A stretch of DNA of 64,000 nucleotides from Schumannella sp. 10F1B-5-1 (GCF_006517535.1 NZ_VHQH01000040.1:242837-306836), one strand, 5' to 3'; positions 18,872-29,586 are shown, counted from the first letter of the stretch. Program-made: numbers and translations. Notes: generated by a model from the letters alone, not told the origin.

Positions 18872-18982
18872 CCCGGCGGAGCGCATCCCGCCCCCGCACT
18901 GGGGTCTGGGGAATGAGCGCCGTTTCGATCACGTTACATGTGACGGTCTCACACGGCTTTGACAGCCCGGGCTGGTTAGAGT

Positions 18983-19005
18983 TCTCGCATCGAGAGCGCT
19001 ATCTT
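18983..19005 (+). promoter_or_regulatory. clgR promoter region with small palindrome
   Basis: TATCTT (19000-19005) is the best -10 candidate, with TTAGAG (18976-18981) as a weak -35. Between them TCTCG-CAT-CGAGA (18983-18995) is a short inverted repeat, a possible operator; another imperfect repeat (TCAC...GTGA) lies near 18929-18943. Autoregulation is known for ClgR proteins, but I cannot assign either site. Confidence 0.4.
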
Positions 19006-19044
19006 GGGCCTCCCGGTGAGGCGAGACAGTGAAGGAGGATCACC

Positions 19045-19356
19045 ATGGTTCTGGTTCGACAGGAAATCGGCGATGTCCTCCGTGACGTGCGACTGCAGAA
19101 GGCCATGACCCTGCGTCAGGTCGCGAGCAAGGCCAGTGTGGCCCTCGGCTACCTCAGCGAGGTGGAGCGGGGCCAGAAGGAGGCCAGCTCCGAGATCCTC
19201 GCCTCGGTGGCGGAGGCGCTCGACACCCCGATCTCGGCCATCATGCGCGAGGTCGGCGACCGTCTGGCGGTTCTCGAGGGCGTGACCCCGGTCGTGCCCG
19301 ACACGCTGCCCGACGAGCTGGTCGCCGAGTTCGACGCGGGATTCGCGGTCCGCTGA
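19045..19356 (+). CDS. clgR: XRE-family regulator ClgR
   Basis: 103 residues. A cro/CI-type helix-turn-helix covers about 8-65 (MTLRQVASKASVALGYLSEVERGQKEASSEILASVAEALD in family terms). ClgR of corynebacteria, mycobacteria and streptomycetes activates clp protease genes and other stress genes. The order clgR-DUF3046-recA-recX seen here is the standard actinobacterial one. The start is set by GAAGGAGG 6 nt before ATG 19045. A strong terminator follows. Confidence 0.9.
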   Translation: MVLVRQEIGDVLRDVRLQKAMTLRQVASKASVALGYLSEVERGQKEASSEILASVAEALDTPISAIMREVGDRLAVLEGVTPVVPDTLPDELVAEFDAGFAVR

Positions 19357-19389
19357 CCCGGATCCGCGCGAGCGGACACACGAGACATC

Positions 19390-19422
19390 ACGAAGCCCCG
19401 GCCGGATCGGCCGGGGCTTCGT
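19390..19422 (+). terminator. Terminator after clgR
   Basis: Perfect 15-bp stem (ACGAAGCCCCGGCCG with its complement) and a 3-nt loop; the tail GTCGTGTCGT is only moderately T-rich. Confidence 0.8.
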
Positions 19423-19477
19423 CGTGTCGTGGGGGCGTGCGCGGCATCGCGGGGCGGCGCCGGTCGGCGGTGCGGGC

Positions 19478-19483
19478 TAGCGT
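19478..19483 (+). promoter_or_regulatory. -10 TAGCGT, DUF3046 gene
   Basis: TAGCGT 7 nt before the ATG at 19491; leaderless layout, though a GGTGGGG also precedes the start. Confidence 0.5.
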
Positions 19484-19490
19484 GGTGGGG

Positions 19491-19715
19491 ATGAAGGTCA
19501 GCGAGTTCCAGCGCGCCGTCGCCGACGAGTTCGGCGAGGGCTTCGGGCGCGTGCTGATCGACGACTCCCAGCTGGTCGAGCTCGGCGACCGCACCCCGCG
19601 CGCCGCGTTGGCCGCCGGCGTCCCCGCGCGCGATGTGTGGCTCGCGCTGTGCCGGGCCCGGGACGTGCCGCGCGAGCGCTGGCACGGTGTCGGTCTTCCC
19701 GACCCGCGCGACTGA
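19491..19715 (+). CDS. DUF3046 protein
   Basis: 74 residues. MKVSEFQRAVADEFG at the N-terminus and DVPRERWHGVGLP at the C-terminus are the conserved ends of the DUF3046 family, a small soluble protein that lies next to recA in most actinobacteria. Its function is not known; the location suggests, but does not show, a link to recombination or SOS. Residues upstream of this ATG do not resemble the family, so the shorter start is preferred. Confidence 0.85.
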   Translation: MKVSEFQRAVADEFGEGFGRVLIDDSQLVELGDRTPRAALAAGVPARDVWLALCRARDVPRERWHGVGLPDPRD

Positions 19716-19802
19716 GCCGCTCCGGCGTGCCGGACATCCGGTACCTCCGGCGACGCCGGCGACTCGGCGTTCGAACGCCGCGACACGCCGACGCCGGATC
19801 AC

Positions 19803-19831
19803 TCGAACATCTGTTCGCTTCTCGGTAGCAT
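19803..19831 (+). promoter_or_regulatory. recA SOS box and -10
   Basis: TCGAACATCTGTTCGC (19803-19818) matches the actinobacterial LexA box TCGAAC-N4-GTTCGA with one mismatch and is followed by a TAGCAT hexamer (19826-19831). The intergenic stretch 19716-20049 (334 bp) also holds a stem-loop in the leader (CCGCCC 19870-19875 with GGGCGG 19898-19903, inner GATCCC/GGGAT) and a second TAGCGT hexamer near 19907; no gene is seen there. Confidence 0.85.
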
Positions 19832-20049
19832 TCCTCCACAGCCTCTTTCGAAGACGAGTTGTGCTGGTTCCGCCCGTCGATCCCTCGGGATGTCGGTGGG
19901 CGGGCCTAGCGTCGACCACGTCGAAGTCAGACGGCTCGACAGCCCTGTCGGAAGCAGAAGGCCTGGCATCACCGGCCTGACGGGGACGACAGAAGACGGG
20001 CGCACCGATCGCGAGCAGCACGCTCGCCCAGCAGAAGGAGTACCGGCAC

Positions 20050-21147
<1,098 letters not shown>

Positions 21148-21154
21148 CAGGGTC

Positions 21155-21187
21155 GGGTGGTCGATGCCGATGCGGAATCGACCACCC
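21155..21187 (+). terminator. Stem-loop between recA and recX
   Basis: Perfect 11-bp stem (GGGTGGTCGAT with its complement), 11-nt loop, 7 bp after the recA stop, with no T-run. It probably lowers read-through into recX, as is known for the recA-recX junction in E. coli. Confidence 0.55.
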
Positions 21188-21229
21188 CGCCTGCCGCACC
21201 ATCACGTCAGCCGCACGGGAGGACTCGCC

Positions 21230-22159
21230 ATGAGCGCATCCGACAACGACGATCAGCAGCAGCCGGCCGCGGGTCCGGGCCATCTCGCTCCGGTGACCTG
21301 GCTGCCCGGAGCCCGCGCCGAAGCCGTGTCCGCGCCGGCGAGCGGGGACTCCCGCGGTACCGCGGGCGACGACGACCTGCCGACCCTGCGCAGCGTGCTG
21401 GGCGAGGTCGACGAACTGCTCGAGCGCCGTCGTGCGCGGATGGGCGCATCGCGCCACCCGGCGCGCGGTTCGGCCGCATCGACGAGCCGGGAGGGCGATG
21501 CCGCGAGCGGGTGGGCGACGCCGGGAGTCGAGCACGAGGTCACGCCCTCGCGACGCAGCTCCTTCGATGACGCGGAGTTCGACGACGAGGGCGCCGACGA
21601 CGAGTCGGGAGGCTCCCTCGGCTCAGGCCCGCTCGCGCGCGAGGAGCAGGCCGCCGAGCGCGCCGCCGCCAAGGCCGCGCGCAACGCCGAGAACGTCGCG
21701 ATGCACGCGCTCACGCGACGCGGCATGTCGCGCCGAGAGATGGAGCGGGTGCTCGGCGCTCGCGAGCTCGACGAGGAGTCGGTCGCGTCCGAGCTCGCGC
21801 GGCTGGAATCCGTCGGCCTGATCGACGATGCGGCTCTGGCCCAGCAGCTCGTCGGCACGCTCCAGGAGCGCAAGGGCCTCGGTCGCACGGCCATCGCCGC
21901 CGAGCTCACCCGCCGACTGCTCTCGCCCGCCGCCATCGAGTACGCGCTCGAGCTGGTCGACAGCGGCGACGAACTCGCTCGCGCGCGCGAGCTCGCGATC
22001 AAGCGGGCGGCCCAGCTGCGGTCCCTCGATCACGAGACCGCGGTGCGGAGGCTGTCGTCGTATCTCGCTCGCCGCGGGTACTCGGGCAGCACGGTGCGCA
22101 CGGCCGTCGATGCGGCGCTCGCGCCGAGTCGACGCGGTTCCGGCGTGCGGTTCAGCTGA
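21230..22159 (+). CDS. recX: Regulatory protein RecX
   Basis: 309 residues. RecX inhibits RecA filament growth. The C-terminal ~160 residues carry three-helix RecX repeats ([43 protein letters not shown]...[13 protein letters not shown]). The N-terminal ~140 residues are an acidic, low-complexity extension longer than in model RecX proteins. The start ATG 21230 has GGGAGGAC upstream; an in-frame ATG at 21164 lies in the stem-loop and was rejected. Confidence 0.9.
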   Translation: MSASDNDDQQQPAAGPGHLAPVTWLPGARAEAVSAPASGDSRGTAGDDDLPTLRSVLGEVDELLERRRARMGASRHPARGSAASTSREGDAASGWATPGVEHEVTPSRRSSFDDAEFDDEGADDESGGSLGSGPLAREEQAAERAAAKAARNAENVAMHALTRRGMSRREMERVLGARELDEESVASELARLESVGLIDDAALAQQLVGTLQERKGLGRTAIAAELTRRLLSPAAIEYALELVDSGDELARARELAIKRAAQLRSLDHETAVRRLSSYLARRGYSGSTVRTAVDAALAPSRRGSGVRFS

Positions 22160-22228
22160 GCCGGCCCGATCGAACCGGCCGGCCGGGCCGAGCCGGTCGG
22201 CCGAAACAGCACCGTCATCCCGGCGTCT

Positions 22229-22234
22229 TAGACT
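22229..22234 (+). promoter_or_regulatory. -10 TAGACT, miaB
   Basis: TAGACT 9 nt before the ATG at 22244. Confidence 0.5.
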
Positions 22235-22243
22235 CATCGCACC

Positions 22244-23782
22244 ATGACCCTGCTCGACACCGTCCCCGAGCCCGCGGGCAGCCGCAGCCGCACCTACGAG
22301 GTGCGCACCTTCGGCTGCCAGATGAACGTGCACGACTCCGAGCGGCTCAGCGGCTCGCTCGAGGCGGCGGGCTACACCCGGGCCGGCGACGGGGTCGAGG
22401 CCGACGTCGTGGTGATCAACACCTGCGCCGTGCGCGAGAACGCCGACAACAAGCTCTACGGCACGCTCGGTCACCTCGCCGCCGCGAAGCGCGAGCACGA
22501 GGGCATGCAGATCGCCGTCGGCGGCTGCCTCGCCCAGAAGGACAAGTCGGTCATCCTCGACAAGGCCCCGTGGGTGGACGTCGTCTTCGGCACCCACAAC
22601 ATGGGCTCGCTGCCCACCCTGCTCGAGCGCGCCCGCCACAACGGGGATGCGCAGCTCGAGATCCTCGAGGCGCTCGAGGTCTTCCCGTCCACGCTGCCCA
22701 CGCGGCGCGAGTCCGCGGCCAGCGGCTGGGTCTCCATCTCCGTCGGCTGCAACAACACCTGCACCTTCTGCATCGTGCCCAGCCTGCGCGGCAAGGAGCG
22801 CGACCGGCGGCCGGGCGACATCCTCAGCGAGATCGGACTGCTCGTCGACGACGGCGCGATCGAGGTCACCCTGCTCGGGCAGAACGTCAACAGCTACGGC
22901 GTCGAGTTCGGAGACCGTCTCGCCTTCGGCAAGCTGCTGCGGGCGGCCGGCGCGATCGAGGGACTCGAACGCATCCGCTTCACCAGTCCCCACCCCGCCG
23001 CCTTCACCGACGACGTGATCGACGCGATGGCCGAGACGCCGGCCGTGATGCCCCAGCTGCACATGCCGCTGCAGTCCGGCTCCGACCGCGTGCTCAAGGC
23101 GATGCGCCGGTCGTACCGCTCCGAGCGCTTCCTCGGCATCCTCGACCGTGTGCGCGCCAAGCTGCCGCACGCCGCGATCAGCACCGACATCATCGTCGGC
23201 TTCCCCGGCGAGACGGACGAGGACTTCGAGGACACGATGCGGGTCGTCGAGCAGGCCCGCTTCGGGTCGGCGTTCACGTTCCAGTACTCGATCCGCCCGG
23301 GCACGCCCGCGGCGACCATGCCCGATCAGCTGCCCAAGCAGGTCGTGCAGGAGCGCTACGAACGCCTGATCGAGCTGCAGGAGCGCATCTCGCACGAGGA
23401 GAACCAGAAGCTCGTCGGCACCGCGGTCGAGGTGCTCGTCGCGCCGTCCGAGGGGCGCCGCGACGCCGACACGCACCGACTCTCAGGCCGCGCCGAGGAC
23501 GGCCGTCTCGTGCACTTCGAGATGACGCCCGGCAGCGTCGAGCCCCGCCCGGGCGACGTCGCCTCGGTCGTGATCAGCCGCGCCGCGCCGTTCTACCTGA
23601 TCGCCGACTCGGCCGACGGATCGCCCATCCCCGTGCGTCGCACGCGCGCCGGCGACGCCTGGGATCGCGACCAGGCCGAGAGCTGCGCCGTGCCCGCCCA
23701 CGCGCCCGCCGCGAACGGCGCCGGCGTCAGCCTCGGCCTCCCGTCGCTGCGCGACGGCATCCCGCTGCGCCCCGGCCTCTGA
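22244..23782 (+). CDS. miaB: tRNA-2-methylthio-N6-dimethylallyladenosine synthase
   Basis: 512 residues. A radical-SAM methylthiotransferase acting on i6A37 of tRNA. The N-terminal UPF0004 domain has cluster ligands Cys25, Cys61 and Cys95; the radical-SAM cluster motif CNNTCTFC has Cys169, Cys173 and Cys176; a TRAM domain lies around 385-450. A ~60-residue variable C-terminal tail follows. It is paired with miaA, which makes its substrate, 44 bp downstream. Confidence 0.95.
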   Translation: MTLLDTVPEPAGSRSRTYEVRTFGCQMNVHDSERLSGSLEAAGYTRAGDGVEADVVVINTCAVRENADNKLYGTLGHLAAAKREHEGMQIAVGGCLAQKDKSVILDKAPWVDVVFGTHNMGSLPTLLERARHNGDAQLEILEALEVFPSTLPTRRESAASGWVSISVGCNNTCTFCIVPSLRGKERDRRPGDILSEIGLLVDDGAIEVTLLGQNVNSYGVEFGDRLAFGKLLRAAGAIEGLERIRFTSPHPAAFTDDVIDAMAETPAVMPQLHMPLQSGSDRVLKAMRRSYRSERFLGILDRVRAKLPHAAISTDIIVGFPGETDEDFEDTMRVVEQARFGSAFTFQYSIRPGTPAATMPDQLPKQVVQERYERLIELQERISHEENQKLVGTAVEVLVAPSEGRRDADTHRLSGRAEDGRLVHFEMTPGSVEPRPGDVASVVISRAAPFYLIADSADGSPIPVRRTRAGDAWDRDQAESCAVPAHAPAANGAGVSLGLPSLRDGIPLRPGL

Positions 23783-23826
23783 GCCGGCGGTCGGCCTCGA
23801 CCCGCACTCCCGCGACCTCCGCACCC

Positions 23827-24810
23827 GTGACCAGCCCCGCATCCGCCGAGTCGAGCCCACGCGCCGCTGATGGCGATCCGTCGCCGATCGTCGCCGTGAT
23901 CGGCGCGACCGGCACCGGCAAGTCCGACCTCTCGCTCGATCTCGCCGAGCGGCTCGCGGCGCAGGGCGTGCCTACCGAGATCGTCAACGCCGACGCCATG
24001 CAGCTCTACCGCGGCATGGACATCGGCACTGCCAAGCTGAGCACCTCCGAGCGCCGCGGCGTTCCGCATCACCTGCTCGACGTGCTCGACCCGCGCGACG
24101 AGGCGAGCGTGGCCGCCTACCAGCGCGATGCCCGGGCGGCGATCGAGGACATCCGCGCGCGCGGCGCACAGCCGATCCTGGTGGGCGGCAGCGGCCTCTA
24201 CGTGTCGGCGGTGCTGTACGACTACGACTTCCCCGGAACGGACGCCGCGATCCGGGGGCGGCTCGAGGCCGAACTCGACGAGCGTGGACCCGGGATGCTG
24301 CACCGCCGCCTGCTCGAGATCGACCCCGAATCGGCGCGCGAGATCGGCGCGAGCAACGGCCGTCGGCTCGTGCGCGCCCTCGAGGTGATCGAGCTGACCG
24401 GACGGCCGTTCCGCACCGGCCAGCCCGGTTCGGAGTCCCTGTGGCGCCCCGCCGTGACGATCGGCCTCGAGCTCGACCGATCGCTCCTCGTCGAGCGTCT
24501 CGATCGTCGCGTCGAGCGGATGTGGGCGGCCGGCCTGATCGACGAGGTCGCCGCGCTGCGCCCGACCGGCCTCGGGGTGACCGCCGCGCGGGCGATCGGC
24601 TACGCCCAGGCCCTCGCTCAGCTCGACGGCGAGGTCGACGCGGGGACGGCGATCGCCGATGCGGCGGCGCTCACGCGGCGCTACGCGCGGCGTCAGGTCA
24701 GCTGGTTCCGCCGCTACCCCGACACGCACTGGATCGACGCGCTGGTCCCCGACCGGGTCGAGGTCGCGCTCGATCGCATCCGCTCGGCTGCGTCGCCCGC
24801 GGCCGGCTGA
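23827..24810 (+). CDS. miaA: tRNA dimethylallyltransferase
   Basis: 327 residues from GTG 23827. It transfers a dimethylallyl group to A37 of tRNAs reading UNN codons. P-loop GATGTGKS (26-33), the tRNA-contact [18 protein letters not shown] block and [12 protein letters not shown] are conserved, and [13 protein letters not shown] is the typical C-terminal signature. The first 18 residues are non-conserved. It acts one step before MiaB, whose gene precedes it. Confidence 0.94.
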   Translation: MTSPASAESSPRAADGDPSPIVAVIGATGTGKSDLSLDLAERLAAQGVPTEIVNADAMQLYRGMDIGTAKLSTSERRGVPHHLLDVLDPRDEASVAAYQRDARAAIEDIRARGAQPILVGGSGLYVSAVLYDYDFPGTDAAIRGRLEAELDERGPGMLHRRLLEIDPESAREIGASNGRRLVRALEVIELTGRPFRTGQPGSESLWRPAVTIGLELDRSLLVERLDRRVERMWAAGLIDEVAALRPTGLGVTAARAIGYAQALAQLDGEVDAGTAIADAAALTRRYARRQVSWFRRYPDTHWIDALVPDRVEVALDRIRSAASPAAG

Positions 24811-24928
24811 CTCGGCCCGCCACCGCCACCGCCACCGCACCGCCTCACCACCGTCGGCCCGCCGACGCAGCACGCCGCCCGGAGCGGAACGCGGATGCCG
24901 GCCGGAGCGGGTCACGGGATGCCGCCGG

Positions 24929-24934
24929 TAGCCT
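24929..24934 (+). promoter_or_regulatory. -10 TAGCCT, dapF
   Basis: TAGCCT 6 nt before the GTG at 24941; leaderless layout, separating dapF from miaA. Confidence 0.65.
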
Positions 24935-24940
24935 GAGCAG

Positions 24941-25876
24941 GTGAGCAGCACCCTCCCCGCCGACGCCGCACCCGGCTCCGCCTCGTCGACCGCTCTGCCC
25001 TTCACCAAGGGACACGGCACCGGCAACGACTTCGTGCTGCTCAATGACCCGCAGGGCGAGCTGACCTTCGACGCCGCCGCCCTGGCCGACCGTCGCTTCG
25101 GCGTCGGGGGCGACGGCGTCATCCGCGCGATCCGCTCCGAGCGGCTCGACGAGGGCCGTGCGCTGCTCGCCGACGACGCGAGCGCCGAGTGGTTCATGGA
25201 CTACCGCAACGCCGACGGCAGCATCGCCGAGATGTGCGGCAACGGCATCCGTGTCTTCGGCGAGTACCTGGTGACCGAGGGCCTCGCCGACATCGCGGTG
25301 GGCGAGACCGTCTCGATCGGCACCCGCAGCGGCGTGCGCCGCCTGCGCCGCGAGGTCGACGGCTGGGCCGTGGATCTCGGGGTCTTCCGCGTCGAGGAGG
25401 GGGAGCCCACCGTCGCCGCGGACGGCCTCGAGGTCGACCGGCCGGGGCTCGGCATCGACGTCGGCAACCCGCACATCGTGGTCGTGCTCGCCGATCACGC
25501 CGAGCTCGACGCGCTCGACCTGCACCGCGCCCCGCGCGTGGCCCCGATCCCGCCGCACGGGGCGAACATCGAGTTCGTCGTGCCGGCCGAGCCCCTCGTG
25601 CAGGACGGCACGGGTCGCATCCGGATGCGCGTGCACGAGCGCGGCAGCGGCGAGACCCTGTCGTGCGGCACCGGGGCGGCTGCGGCCGCCCTCGCCGTGC
25701 GCCACTTCGCCGGCGACACGATCGACCGCTGGCTCGTCGACGTGCCGGGTGGCACGGTCGGCGTGCGCGTGACCCGGGCTGCGGCCGACGGGGGAGACGG
25801 CGGGGTCGGCGGCGGCGCCGCGCGCGTCGAGCTCAGCGGCCCGGCCGAGCTGGTCTACCGCGGCACGCTCGGCTAG
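24941..25876 (+). CDS. dapF: Diaminopimelate epimerase
   Basis: 311 residues. It interconverts LL- and meso-diaminopimelate without cofactor, using two cysteines: Cys99 in [10 protein letters not shown] and Cys242 in [21 protein letters not shown] near the start and NPHIVV complete the family pattern. Meso-DAP feeds lysine and, where used, peptidoglycan synthesis; many Microbacteriaceae use other diamino acids in their wall, so the wall type cannot be inferred. It converges on the methyltransferase gene. Confidence 0.95.
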   Translation: MSSTLPADAAPGSASSTALPFTKGHGTGNDFVLLNDPQGELTFDAAALADRRFGVGGDGVIRAIRSERLDEGRALLADDASAEWFMDYRNADGSIAEMCGNGIRVFGEYLVTEGLADIAVGETVSIGTRSGVRRLRREVDGWAVDLGVFRVEEGEPTVAADGLEVDRPGLGIDVGNPHIVVVLADHAELDALDLHRAPRVAPIPPHGANIEFVVPAEPLVQDGTGRIRMRVHERGSGETLSCGTGAAAAALAVRHFAGDTIDRWLVDVPGGTVGVRVTRAAADGGDGGVGGGAARVELSGPAELVYRGTLG

Positions 25877-25920
25877 GGCCGCCAGCGCGAATCGAACGCG
25901 GCGAGGCCCCTCGGCGCGCG

Positions 25921-26559
25921 TCAGTCCGTCGTCGCGTCCGCGCCCGTGGCCGCGCGGCGTCGCACCCGCAGCACGCGGTATCCCTTGCTCGTCGCGGCGC
26001 GCAGCACGGTCGTGTCGCGACCGAGCTCGCCTTCGAGCCAGCGGTGCAGCGAGTCAGATCCGAGCTGCTTCGCCACGACGAGCCAGGCATCCGAGCCCCG
26101 GTCGAGTCGCGGCAGCCACTGCAGCAGCAGCGCGTGCAGCTCGTTCTTGCCGACGCGGATGGGCGGATTCGACCAGATCGCGCGGAATCGCACGTCGTCG
26201 GGAACAGCATCCGGGGTCACGGCGTTGACGTTGTCGAGTCCGAGCGACTCCGCGTTGCGCCGCACCAGGTCGAGCGCCCGCTCGTTCACGTCGACCGCCC
26301 ACACGGTCGCACGAGGAGCGTCGAGGGCGAGGCTGAGCGCGATCGGGCCCCATCCGCAGCCCAGGTCGAGCAGGTGCCCGCCGGGCGGGGGAGCGGGCAC
26401 GGCGCCCAGCAGCACCGAGGTGCCGGAATCGATCCGGTCGGGGCTGAACACGCCGCCGGCGGTGGTCACCTCGACCCGTCGACCGGCGAGCGTGACGGGG
26501 ATCGTGCGCGGCACGAATTCGCTCCCGGGCTGGGGGGAGAAGTAGTGCTCGCCGGACAT
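25921..26559 (-). CDS. RsmC-like class I methyltransferase
   Basis: 212 residues. The SAM-binding loop is DLGCGWG (65-71) and the catalytic motif SNPPIR (130-135) is the N-[DN]PP[FYWI] type used by exocyclic-amine methyltransferases; the layout equals the C-terminal catalytic domain of RsmC/RlmG, which methylate guanines of rRNA. A short actinobacterial form like this is common, but its target is unproven. The ATG at 26557-26559 is 6 nt from a TAGGTT hexamer, so the mRNA is leaderless and divergent from hflX. Confidence 0.87.
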   Translation of the reverse strand: MSGEHYFSPQPGSEFVPRTIPVTLAGRRVEVTTAGGVFSPDRIDSGTSVLLGAVPAPPPGGHLLDLGCGWGPIALSLALDAPRATVWAVDVNERALDLVRRNAESLGLDNVNAVTPDAVPDDVRFRAIWSNPPIRVGKNELHALLLQWLPRLDRGSDAWLVVAKQLGSDSLHRWLEGELGRDTTVLRAATSKGYRVLRVRRRAATGADATTD

Positions 26560-26565
26560 GCTGGA

Positions 26566-26592
26566 AACCTACCGGAGCCGAGGAACTAGGGT
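26566..26592. promoter_or_regulatory. Divergent leaderless promoters, methyltransferase and hflX
   Basis: Minus strand TAGGTT at 26566-26571, 6 nt before the methyltransferase ATG; plus strand TAGGGT at 26587-26592, 10 nt before the hflX ATG. Only 43 bp separate the two start codons, so the two polymerases must compete for overlapping DNA. Confidence 0.6.
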
Positions 26593-26602
26593 TGACCGAA
26601 TC

Positions 26603-28147
26603 ATGACCGGATACGACGAGGAATCGCGGGGCGACGACGCCATCGAGCGTCCGTCGGACTCCGCCATCGACCGCGTGCTCGCCGCGGAGCAGAGCCGAGC
26701 CTCCGTGGCGCGCTTCGGCGCGCGCTCGGTGAGCCTGCAGGACGACGACCACTACGACGATTCCCGCGACGGCGACCAGTTCGATCGCGAGGAGCGCGCG
26801 GCACTGCGCCGCGTCCAGGGCCTCTCGACCGAGCTCGACGACGTCACCGAGGTCGAGTACCGGCAGCTGCGACTGGAGAACGTCGTGCTGATCGGCGTCT
26901 ACTCGGGCAGCGGGCTCGAGGATGCCGAGGTCTCGCTGCGCGAGCTGGCCTCGCTCGCCGAGACGGCCGGCGCGGTCGTGATCGACGGACTGCTGCAGCG
27001 GCGCCCGCATCCCGACCCGGCGACCTACATCGGCCGCGGCAAGGCGGAGGAGCTGGCGGCGATCGTCGCGGCCAGCGGCGCCGACACCGTCGTCGCCGAC
27101 GCCGAGCTGGCGCCGAGCCAGCGCCGTGCGCTCGAAGACGCGGTCAAGGTGAAGGTCATCGACCGCACGGCCGTGATCCTCGACATCTTCAGCCAGCACG
27201 CCAAGAGCCGCGAGGGCAAGGCCCAGGTCGAGCTGGCGCAGCTCGAGTACCTGCTGCCGCGACTGCGCGGATGGGGCGAGTCGATGTCCCGCCAGGCCGG
27301 TGGCCAGGTGGGCGCGGGCAACGGCATGGGAAGCCGCGGACCGGGTGAGACGAAGATCGAGCTCGACCGCCGCCGCATCCACACCCGCATGGCGCGTCTG
27401 CGCCGCCAGATCAAGGGCTTCGCGCCCGCCCGTGAGGCGAAGCGCGCCAACCGCAACCGCTACGCCGTGCCGAGCGTCGCGATCGCCGGCTACACGAACG
27501 CGGGCAAGTCGAGTCTGCTCAACCGCATCACGCGGGCGGGCGTGCTCGTCGAGAACGCCCTGTTCGCGACCCTCGACCCGACGGTGCGCCGCAGCCGCAC
27601 CCCCGATGGACGTCTCTACACGCTGGCCGACACGGTCGGCTTCGTGCGCAACCTGCCGCACCAGCTCGTCGAGGCCTTCCGCTCCACCCTCGAGGAGGTG
27701 CGCGACTCCGACGTGATCGTGCACGTCGTCGACGGTGCGCATCCCGACCCCGCCTCGCAGCTCACGACCGTGCGCGATGTGATCGGCGAGGTCGAGGCGC
27801 GCGACCTGCCCGAGATCGTCGTCTTCAACAAGGCCGACCTGATCGACGAGGATGCGCGGCTTGTGCTGCGCGGACTGGAACCGCGTGCGATCTTCGTGTC
27901 GGCGCGCACGGGCGAAGGCGTCGCCGAGCTGCAGGAGCGCATCGCGCAGCTGCTGCCGCAGCCCGACGTCGAGCTCGAGCTGCTGGTGCCCTACGACCGC
28001 GGTGACGTGGTCTCGTTCGCTCACGCGAACGCGCGGATCGTCGACACCGAGTACGTCGAGGAGGGCACGCGCGTGCGTCTGCTCGCGATGGAGCCGGTGG
28101 CGCGGCAGCTGGAGTCGATGCTGGCCGAGCCGCTCGCCCGCGCCTGA
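26603..28147 (+). CDS. hflX: GTPase HflX
   Basis: 514 residues. A ribosome-associated GTPase that splits stalled or hibernating ribosomes. The N-terminal HflX domain (about 95-280) contains ATYIGRGKAEEL and the glycine-rich GAGNGMGSRGPGETK segment; the G domain follows with P-loop GYTNAGKSS (296-304), DTVGFVRNLPHQL and NKADL. An acidic ~85-residue N-terminal extension precedes it. The start ATG 26603 is chosen from the leaderless promoter. It converges on lexA with a shared stem-loop between. Confidence 0.94.
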   Translation: MTGYDEESRGDDAIERPSDSAIDRVLAAEQSRASVARFGARSVSLQDDDHYDDSRDGDQFDREERAALRRVQGLSTELDDVTEVEYRQLRLENVVLIGVYSGSGLEDAEVSLRELASLAETAGAVVIDGLLQRRPHPDPATYIGRGKAEELAAIVAASGADTVVADAELAPSQRRALEDAVKVKVIDRTAVILDIFSQHAKSREGKAQVELAQLEYLLPRLRGWGESMSRQAGGQVGAGNGMGSRGPGETKIELDRRRIHTRMARLRRQIKGFAPAREAKRANRNRYAVPSVAIAGYTNAGKSSLLNRITRAGVLVENALFATLDPTVRRSRTPDGRLYTLADTVGFVRNLPHQLVEAFRSTLEEVRDSDVIVHVVDGAHPDPASQLTTVRDVIGEVEARDLPEIVVFNKADLIDEDARLVLRGLEPRAIFVSARTGEGVAELQERIAQLLPQPDVELELLVPYDRGDVVSFAHANARIVDTEYVEEGTRVRLLAMEPVARQLESMLAEPLARA

Positions 28148-28185
28148 GGTGCGGCGGCGCGGTCGCTCGACCGCGTCGCGGCACC
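28148..28185. terminator. Bidirectional stem-loop between hflX and lexA
   Basis: GGTGC (28148-28152) pairs with GCACC (28181-28185), and the inner GCGCGGTCG with CGACCGCG, with small bulges. Located between two convergent genes, it can serve both strands; no T-run is seen. Confidence 0.55.
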
Positions 28186-28207
28186 CTCGCTGCGCCGTCC
28201 GGCGGGG

Positions 28208-28879
28208 TCAGACCGCGCGCAGCACCGCCACGACCTTGCCGAGCACCTCGGCCTGGTCGCCCAGGATCGGCTCGAACGCCGAGTTGCGCGGCAGCAGCCA
28301 GGTGTGTCCGTCGCGCTGGCGAAACACCTTGACGGTCGCCTCGCCGTCGAGCATCGCGGCGACGATCTCGCCGTTCTCGGCGTTGTTCTGCGTGCGCACG
28401 ACGACCCAGTCGCCGTCGCAGATGGCCGCGTCGATCATCGACTCGCCCACGACCTTGAGCATGAAGAGGTCGCCCTTGCCGACCAGCTGGCGCGGCAGGG
28501 GGAACACCTCGTCGATCTGCTGATCGGCCGTGATGGGCACGCCCGCGGCGATACGGCCGACGAGCGGCACCATCGCGGCGTCGCCGACCGGGGGAGCGGA
28601 GTCGACGGCCGACGACGTCGACGGCAGGTCGATCAGCACCTCGAGCGCACGGGGTCGGTTGGGGTCGCGGCGCAGATAGCCGCTCAGCTCAAGCTGGTTG
28701 AGCTGGTGCGTGACGCTCGACAGCGAGGCCAGGCCGACGGCATCGCCGATCTCGCGCATGCTCGGCGGGTAGCCGCGGGTGGCGACCTGCTGGCCGATGA
28801 ACTCGAGGATCGCGAGCTGCTTCTCGCTCAGGCTCTTGCGCCGGCGGGTGCCGCCCTTGTCGGTCGTGGCGTCGCTCAT
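28208..28879 (-). CDS. lexA: SOS repressor LexA
   Basis: 223 residues. Winged-helix domain 17-80 ([33 protein letters not shown]), cleavage site Ala112-Gly113 in [10 protein letters not shown], catalytic Ser147 in VVGESMID and Lys184 in GEATVKVF: a complete self-cleaving LexA. It represses DNA-damage genes until RecA filaments trigger cleavage. The ATG at 28877-28879 has GAGAGG 7 nt upstream; an in-frame extension to 29011 lacks family similarity. A LexA box at 29042 implies autoregulation. Confidence 0.96.
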   Translation of the reverse strand: MSDATTDKGGTRRRKSLSEKQLAILEFIGQQVATRGYPPSMREIGDAVGLASLSSVTHQLNQLELSGYLRRDPNRPRALEVLIDLPSTSSAVDSAPPVGDAAMVPLVGRIAAGVPITADQQIDEVFPLPRQLVGKGDLFMLKVVGESMIDAAICDGDWVVVRTQNNAENGEIVAAMLDGEATVKVFRQRDGHTWLLPRNSAFEPILGDQAEVLGKVVAVLRAV

Positions 28880-29041
28880 GCGCGCGGTCCTCTCGGTCGT
28901 TCCGGCTCGCGGCCGGCTCGGGATGCGGGGCTCCGCGCGAGGCGCTGAGCCCGCGTTCTCGGGCCGGTACCGGCGGATGTCGGTGGTCGTCGGGAAGCTG
29001 TCTCCAGACATTCGGAACTGTATCCGGTTCGGGAGGTCTGC

Positions 29042-29057
29042 TCAAACATCTGTTCGA
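29042..29057. promoter_or_regulatory. LexA (SOS) box on the lexA side
   Basis: TCAAACATCTGTTCGA differs from the consensus TCGAAC-N4-GTTCGA at one base. It lies about 160 bp upstream of lexA in the 329-bp divergent region 28880-29208, which otherwise holds only promoters and leaders. Confidence 0.85.
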
Positions 29058-29106
29058 GCGTGTCGCCGTTCCGATCCGGGATTCCGGGCCGATTCGGAGG
29101 TCCGAC

Positions 29107-29138
29107 TTGAACATACGTTCGATAGAAGATATGTTCGG
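29107..29138. promoter_or_regulatory. LexA (SOS) box pair upstream of LysM gene
   Basis: TTGAACATACGTTCGA (29107-29122) matches the LexA box at 11 of 12 defined positions; directly adjoining, TAGAAGATATGTTCGG (29123-29138) is a weaker second copy. They lie about 70-100 bp before the LysM gene and overlap its AT-rich likely -10 region. Confidence 0.8.
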
Positions 29139-29208
29139 AACACAGCTTCGCAGCCGGTGCTCCCGGCCGAGCACCGGCGGCGAAGCTGTCCATCCTCAGG
29201 AGGTCACC

Positions 29209-29586
29209 ATGAGCACCATCTCCCTCGCACCCGCGTCGTTCACGTCGCCCGCGACGGCGGCTCCGCGTCCGGGCGCAGCGCGCCTGCGCATCACGCGTCG
29301 CGGCCAGATGGTGCTCTCCGCCCTCATCGCGATCCCGCTCGTGTTCGGCGCGGCGGTGCTGGTGCTCGGCGGCGGCGACGCGGTCGCCACGTCGACGAGC
29401 TCGTCGACGACCTTCGAGCACATCCGCGTGCAGTCGGGCGACACGCTCTGGAGCATCGCCGAGCGCGTCGCGCCCGAGAGCGACCCGCGCGACGTCGCGG
29501 CCGCGATCATCAACCTCAACCAGCTCGACTCGGCGAGCCTCGAGCCGAACGACCTGCTCGCGATCCCGACGCAGTACAGCAACTGA
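29209..29586 (+). CDS. LysM membrane protein, likely SOS cell-division inhibitor
   Basis: 125 residues: a basic N-terminus, one membrane helix (about 34-54), a Ser/Thr linker and one extracellular LysM domain (about 70-120; VQSGDTLWSIAERV ... LNQLDSASLEPNDLLAIP). LysM binds peptidoglycan glycans. Its position, divergent from lexA and under LexA boxes, is that of YneA of Bacillus and of the lexA-linked division suppressors of corynebacteria and mycobacteria (DivS, Rv2719c/ChiZ). I infer the same role: delaying division after DNA damage. AGGAGG precedes the ATG. Confidence 0.8.
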   Translation: MSTISLAPASFTSPATAAPRPGAARLRITRRGQMVLSALIAIPLVFGAAVLVLGGGDAVATSTSSSTTFEHIRVQSGDTLWSIAERVAPESDPRDVAAAIINLNQLDSASLEPNDLLAIPTQYSN

